From contig CAJXQV010000017.1 of NCBI GenBank assembly GCA_913058165.1, positions 1 to 11,685 on the forward strand: a stretch of DNA of 11,685 nucleotides, in the 5' to 3' direction. The translations under genes and the position numbers were made by a program. Below the pieces are notes generated by a model that was not told where the DNA came from, did no database searches, and saw nothing but the letters and a program-made list of their open reading frames with translations. Shown in pieces: positions 8,464-11,685 of the stretch. Numbering within the stretch: the first letter of the stretch is position 1; every line of letters begins with the position of its first letter. The DNA is from an uncultured Chromatiales bacterium. GTDB taxonomy: Bacteria > Pseudomonadota > Gammaproteobacteria > Steroidobacterales > GCA-2729495.

Positions 8464-8741
8464 TTTTTATCGTTTTTATAGTTAGGGGCCGGAGGGCCGG
8501 ATAACGGGCGCGCATTGTCGCCTACCTGTGCTCGGGTGGCAATACAAGCAAGCCGCGAGCCAAACAGATTGGGCATTGATGAACACCAATCGCCGAATTA
8601 TGCAGGCAAATTGTCCACTGGATGCGCTCAAGTACGCAAAGTCTGTTCCGGAGACACCCACATCACCACTAAAGTCACACTAGCAGCGCTAAGTGCGCTT
8701 ATAATCCTCGCCTGCTTAATTATCAGGAAACGAAATTAGCT
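8464..8741. promoter_or_regulatory. Divergent regulatory region between tkt and metK
   Basis: This 278-base spacer must hold the promoters of both outward-facing operons. On the metK side there is a consensus TATAAT at 8700-8705. On the tkt side the minus strand has a TATAAA just upstream of the start codon and, beyond it, a short GGCC-rich hairpin (about 8487-8500), with no convincing -35. A 6-bp inverted repeat, GATTGG (8567-8572) with CCAATC (8586-8591), lies mid-region and may be chance. I see no riboswitch-like conserved core and no credible small gene. Confidence 0.6.
8685..8705 (+). promoter_or_regulatory. metK: metK promoter -10 box with abutting palindrome
   Basis: TATAAT at 8700-8705 is a perfect sigma-70 -10 hexamer, 36 bases before the metK ATG, implying a leader of roughly 30 bases. 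No strong -35 lies at 16-18 bases (ACACTA or similar). Directly before the -10, AGCGC (8685-8689) and GCGCT (8695-8699) form a 5-bp inverted repeat around TAAGT, placed where a repressor would block polymerase. The ribosome site is AGGAAA at 8725-8730, 11 bases before the start. Confidence 0.55.
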
Positions 8742-9896
8742 ATGGCAAACAACTACCAATTTACGTCCGAGTCCGTGTCTGAAGGTCATCCGGACAAAAT
8801 GGCCGACCAGATATCCGATGCAGTACTGGATGCTGTTATTGCGCATGACGCCGACGCCCGTGTGGCGGTAGAAACCGTGGTTAAAACGGGTTTCGTGATG
8901 CTGGCAGGCGAACTCACCACATCAGCCCCAACCAATTTCGAACGACTGGTTCGGGATGTAGTGCTCGATATTGGCTACAACAGCTCCGACATGGGCTTTG
9001 ATGGCGAATCCTGTGCGGTTCTTAATGCCATTGGCGCGCAATCGCCGGATATCGCTCAAGGTGTTGACCGCGGTGACCCGCGTGAACAGGGTGCCGGCGA
9101 TCAGGGCCTCATGTTCGGTTATGCCAGTAATGAAACCGACGTCTTAATGCCTGCAGCCATTTCACTGTCTCATCAGCTGGTTAAGCGCCAGGCCGACGTC
9201 CGCAAATCGGGTGAACTGCCGTGGTTGCGTCCGGATGCAAAGAGTCAGGTCACACTGAACTATGTTGACGGCAAACCGGTAGGTATCGATGCCGTGGTGC
9301 TTTCGACTCAGCACAACCCTGAAATCAGTCAGGAAGCGCTGCGCGAAGCTGTAATGGATATCATTATTAAGCCGATCCTGCCTGCTGAATGGCTTAACGC
9401 AGACACCAAATACCACATCAATCCAACCGGCAAGTTCGTTATCGGTGGCCCAGTTGGTGACTGCGGTCTGACCGGACGAAAAATTATTGTCGACACCTAT
9501 GGCGGCATGGCCCGTCATGGTGGCGGTGCATTCTCAGGTAAAGATCCGTCTAAGGTTGACCGCTCAGCCGCCTATGCAGGCCGCTACGTTGCAAAAAACA
9601 TTGTCGCAGCAGGTCTGGCAGAACGTTGCGAAGTTCAGCTTTCCTATGCCATTGGTGTTGTCCAACCAACATCTATCAGCGTCGAAACTTTCGGCACGGG
9701 TAAAGTCGATCATGAAACCTTGACTAAGCTCATCCGTGAACACTTCGACCTTACACCTTACGGTATCCGCGAAATGCTTGACCTTCGCCGCCCGATTTAT
9801 CGCGCCACAGCAGCTTACGGTCACTTTGGCCGTAAAGATGTCGAATTCTCATGGGAGAAAACCGACAAAGCTGAAGCACTTAAAGCCAGCGTTTAA
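8742..9896 (+). CDS. metK: S-adenosylmethionine synthetase
   Basis: Makes S-adenosylmethionine from methionine and ATP, releasing phosphate and pyrophosphate; cytoplasmic, usually a homotetramer using Mg and K ions. The 384 residues equal the E. coli enzyme. SEGHPDK (13-19) carries the catalytic His16 and metal-binding Asp18. [11 protein letters not shown] (117-127) is the adenosine-contacting signature hexapeptide region. GGGAFSGKD (260-268) is the P-loop-like phosphate signature. The C-terminal [16 protein letters not shown] is family-typical. ahcY follows after 29 bases on the same strand, so the two form an operon covering synthesis of the methyl donor and removal of its by-product. No long leader is available for a SAM-type riboswitch downstream of the predicted promoter. 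Confidence 0.98.
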   Translation: MANNYQFTSESVSEGHPDKMADQISDAVLDAVIAHDADARVAVETVVKTGFVMLAGELTTSAPTNFERLVRDVVLDIGYNSSDMGFDGESCAVLNAIGAQSPDIAQGVDRGDPREQGAGDQGLMFGYASNETDVLMPAAISLSHQLVKRQADVRKSGELPWLRPDAKSQVTLNYVDGKPVGIDAVVLSTQHNPEISQEALREAVMDIIIKPILPAEWLNADTKYHINPTGKFVIGGPVGDCGLTGRKIIVDTYGGMARHGGGAFSGKDPSKVDRSAAYAGRYVAKNIVAAGLAERCEVQLSYAIGVVQPTSISVETFGTGKVDHETLTKLIREHFDLTPYGIREMLDLRRPIYRATAAYGHFGRKDVEFSWEKTDKAEALKASV

Positions 9897-9925
9897 GCGC
9901 GGCTGTTACTAGGAGAACATATATC

Positions 9926-11341
9926 ATGAGTACCGAAGCAGCCGTAGTGCTGAAAGATTATCTCGTCGCCGATATCACACTCGCCGACTTTGGTCGTAAA
10001 GAAATCCGCATCGCCGAAACTGAAATGCCGGGACTGATGCAGATTCGCAAAGAATACGCTGGCAAAAAACCGCTAGCCGGTTCCCGCATCATGGGTTCTT
10101 TGCATATGACCATTCAAACCGCCGTGTTGATTGAAACATTGGTTGAACTGGGTGCAGAAGTTCGCTGGGTTTCCTGCAACATCTTCTCAACTCAGGATCA
10201 CGCAGCAGCAGCGATTGCGGCTTCGGGCGTGCCCGTATTTGCCTATAAAGGCGAGACTCTGGATGAGTACTGGGAATACACCCATCGCGCCATGGAATGG
10301 TCTGACGGTGGCGTGCCTAACCGTATTCTAGATGACGGTGGCGATGCTACTCTGCTGTTAATTCTCGGTGCCAAAGCCGAAATTGACCCGTCGATTCTTG
10401 ACAATCCGGGCAGCGAAGAAGAAGTTGCGCTGTTCAAGTCTATGAAACACCATCTGGCAAATCATCCTGGCTGGTACACCACCCGTCGAGATGCGATTGG
10501 CGGCGTTACCGAAGAAACTACCACCGGTGTGCAGCGTTTGTATCAAATGCAGCAAGCCGGCGACCTGCCCTTCCCTGCCATCAACGTTAACGACTCAGTA
10601 ACCAAATCAAAATTCGACAACCTTTACGGTTGCCGCGAGTCATTGGTCGATGGCATCAAGCGCGCTACTGACGTCATGATTGCCGGCAAGATTGCGATCG
10701 TTGCCGGCTACGGTGACGTGGGCAAAGGTTGTGCGCAGTCACTGAAAGGTCTGGGTGCCACAGTATGGGTTACCGAAATCGATCCGATCTGCGCTTTGCA
10801 GGCGGCGATGGAAGGCTTCCGCATTGTGACTATGGAAGAAGCCGCACCGATTGCGAATATTTTCGTCACCACCACCGGCAACTTTAATGTCATCACCCAT
10901 GACCACATGGCTGCGATGAGAAATCAGGCTATTGTTTGCAATATCGGTCACTTCGACAATGAAATTGAAGTGGCTTCTTTGCAGAAGTACGAATGGGAAA
11001 ATATTAAGCCACAGGTTGATCACATCATCTTCCCGGACGGTAAACGCATCATCCTGCTGGCCGAAGGTCGCTTGGTGAATCTGGGTTGCGGAACAGGTCA
11101 CCCCAGCTTCGTGATGTCCAACTCGTTCACCAACCAGGTGATGGCACAGATCGAATTGTGGGAGAGCCCGGATAACTACCAGAATGAAGTTTACGTGCTG
11201 CCCAAGCATCTCGATGAGAAGGTCGCACGTTTGCATCTGGAGCAGCTGGGCGTTCACCTCACCGAGCTGACAGACGCTCAAGCGAAGTACATTGACGTTC
11301 CGACAGAAGGCCCTTACAAACCTGCGCACTATCGCTATTAA
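9926..11341 (+). CDS. ahcY: S-adenosylhomocysteine hydrolase
   Basis: Reversibly splits S-adenosylhomocysteine into adenosine and homocysteine using a tightly bound NAD, relieving product inhibition of methyltransferases; cytoplasmic homotetramer. The 471 residues fit the long bacterial form, which has an insert relative to the roughly 430-residue animal enzyme (about residues 148-192 here, including [13 protein letters not shown]). [13 protein letters not shown] (84-96) and [17 protein letters not shown] (224-240) line the substrate site. GYGDVGKG (261-268) is the Rossmann NAD motif. [11 protein letters not shown] (391-401) and the terminal KPAHYRY (465-471), which reaches into the partner subunit's cofactor site, are family marks. 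AGGAG at 9911-9915 lies 10 bases before the ATG. It ends the metK operon, with a terminator 26 bases downstream. The 29-base gap after metK leaves no room for the SAH riboswitch that precedes ahcY in some proteobacteria. Confidence 0.98.
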   Translation: MSTEAAVVLKDYLVADITLADFGRKEIRIAETEMPGLMQIRKEYAGKKPLAGSRIMGSLHMTIQTAVLIETLVELGAEVRWVSCNIFSTQDHAAAAIAASGVPVFAYKGETLDEYWEYTHRAMEWSDGGVPNRILDDGGDATLLLILGAKAEIDPSILDNPGSEEEVALFKSMKHHLANHPGWYTTRRDAIGGVTEETTTGVQRLYQMQQAGDLPFPAINVNDSVTKSKFDNLYGCRESLVDGIKRATDVMIAGKIAIVAGYGDVGKGCAQSLKGLGATVWVTEIDPICALQAAMEGFRIVTMEEAAPIANIFVTTTGNFNVITHDHMAAMRNQAIVCNIGHFDNEIEVASLQKYEWENIKPQVDHIIFPDGKRIILLAEGRLVNLGCGTGHPSFVMSNSFTNQVMAQIELWESPDNYQNEVYVLPKHLDEKVARLHLEQLGVHLTELTDAQAKYIDVPTEGPYKPAHYRY

Positions 11342-11366
11342 GCCGGTCGTCACCAGCAAGCCCCTG

Positions 11367-11392
11367 AAAAAGCCCTCCCCGGAGGGCTTTTT
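11367..11392 (+). terminator. Intrinsic terminator of the metK-ahcY operon
   Basis: AAAAAGCCCTC (11367-11377) pairs perfectly with GAGGGCTTTTT (11382-11392) around CCCG, an 11-bp stem whose 3' arm ends in five T residues. The matching A run on the 5' side means it could also work on the minus strand, though no minus-strand gene is seen upstream of it in the window. Confidence 0.93.
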
Positions 11393-11532
11393 CTTGCCCT
11401 AAATACAGTATTTCCGGACGCCAGCAGCGATAATCATGTGATGCAGGTCAGAGTTTAAAAAAGGCAAACCCACTATAGTTATGAAACTCACTCGACCTTA
11501 AATCCGCATGGCTAAAGCACACTCGGCAGAGC

Positions 11533-11643
11533 ATGAACGAACAGGTTATAAAACTCGCTCAGATCACTGACCCGCATTTGCATGCTCATAAAGATGCACG
11601 CATGCGCGGCGTCAACACCTGCAACACGCTAAAGGCAGTATTG
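11533..11643 (+). CDS. cpdA: CpdA-like 3',5'-cyclic-AMP phosphodiesterase, N-terminal fragment
   Basis: Thirty-seven codons from an ATG at 11533-11535, cut off by foreign adapter sequence. The residues LAQITDPHLHAHKD (8-21) match the first metallophosphoesterase motif (D-x-H): Asp13 and His15 would bind the dinuclear metal centre. RMRGVNTCNTLKAVL (23-37) resembles the LLGVNTxxSxxAVL segment after that motif in CpdA/Icc proteins, which hydrolyse cyclic AMP to AMP and so temper CRP-dependent regulation. GGCAGAG sits just upstream as a rather close, weak ribosome site. A TATAGT at 11474-11479 is a possible -10 box. The gene lies beyond the ahcY terminator and is probably its own unit. The frame stays open through the adapter, so 14 further codons are artefact. 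The family call is good; the exact subfamily is uncertain from 37 residues. Confidence 0.75.
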
Positions 11644-11685
11644 CTGTCTCTTATACACATCTCCGAGCCCACGAGACAAGAGGCA
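11644..11685 (+). other. Illumina Nextera transposase adapter plus index (non-genomic)
   Basis: The last 42 bases divide exactly into CTGTCTCTTATACACATCT (11644-11662, reverse complement of the Tn5 mosaic end), CCGAGCCCACGAGAC (11663-11677, the Nextera read-2 side adapter) and AAGAGGCA (11678-11685), which equals the Nextera i7 index commonly labelled N711. This is sequencing-library read-through left at a contig end. It is not part of the organism's DNA. Confidence 0.97.

Noticed and set aside
8515..8739. 74-codon frame with a hydrophobic C-terminal end, just before metK
   Set aside because: It starts at a TTG without a ribosome site and runs through the metK promoter (TATAAT at 8700-8705). 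The hydrophobic end is probably coincidental.
9897..9925. SAH riboswitch ahead of ahcY, or SAM riboswitch ahead of metK
   Set aside because: The metK-ahcY gap is only 29 bases, and the predicted metK leader is about 30 bases. I could not find a conserved riboswitch core in 8464-8741 by eye; a covariance-model search would settle it.
10739..11359. 206-codon open frame on the minus strand
   Set aside because: It is antisense to ahcY, a fully conserved gene, and its translation shows no domain or plausible ribosome site.
11508..11570. Short ATG frame of 20 codons ahead of and overlapping cpdA
   Set aside because: It is in a different frame from cpdA and shows no leader-peptide features such as repeated regulatory codons. 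It is too short to support.
11644..11662. Tn5-like mosaic end as evidence of a transposon insertion
   Set aside because: It continues directly into the Nextera adapter and an index sequence and stops at the contig end, so it is a library artefact, not a mobile element.

Overview
This window looks like chromosomal, core-metabolism DNA from a gammaproteobacterium, probably a free-living aquatic one. The assignment rests on the gene order (transketolase, GAPDH, phosphoglycerate kinase, pyruvate kinase, with metK-ahcY divergent) and on E. coli/Pseudomonas-like protein sequences. It is inference, since there is no rRNA or other marker. I see no phage, insertion sequence, CRISPR array, toxin-antitoxin pair or defence genes. 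All full-length genes are intact.

Layout. Positions 1-170 (+) hold the C-terminal end of a peroxiredoxin, closed by a strong intrinsic terminator at 197-225. From 8463 down to 267, six genes lie on the minus strand, in transcription order: transketolase (tkt), type I glyceraldehyde-3-phosphate dehydrogenase (gap), phosphoglycerate kinase (pgk), pyruvate kinase (pyk), a signal-peptide-bearing atypical SDR-type NAD(P)-binding protein, and a membrane transporter of the NTP/NDP-exchange (ATP:ADP antiporter-like) family. A 278-bp divergent regulatory region (8464-8741) separates tkt from metK-ahcY on the plus strand (8742-11341), which ends in a clear terminator at 11367-11392. The start of a CpdA-like cyclic-AMP phosphodiesterase gene follows at 11533.

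How the genes work together. Tkt feeds glyceraldehyde-3-phosphate from the pentose phosphate pathway into Gap, Pgk and Pyk, which carry out three lower-glycolysis steps including both substrate-level ATP-forming ones. No fructose-bisphosphate aldolase gene is in the window, although one often accompanies this cluster in relatives. MetK makes S-adenosylmethionine, and AhcY removes the S-adenosylhomocysteine left after methylation, so the plus-strand pair is an activated-methyl-cycle operon. The SDR and the transporter at the distal end of the glycolytic run have no known function in that pathway.

The least ordinary signal is technical. The last 42 bases (11644-11685) are not genomic: they match the Illumina Nextera transposase adapter read-through followed by an 8-base i7 index. 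The cpdA fragment therefore ends at 11643, and an open frame through the adapter gives it a false tail. Biological leads are modest: a perfect 6-bp palindrome upstream of gap, a palindrome abutting a consensus -10 box before metK, a tkt start with no Shine-Dalgarno sequence, and an exported-looking Rossmann-fold protein. I did not find a convincing undescribed biological system here.
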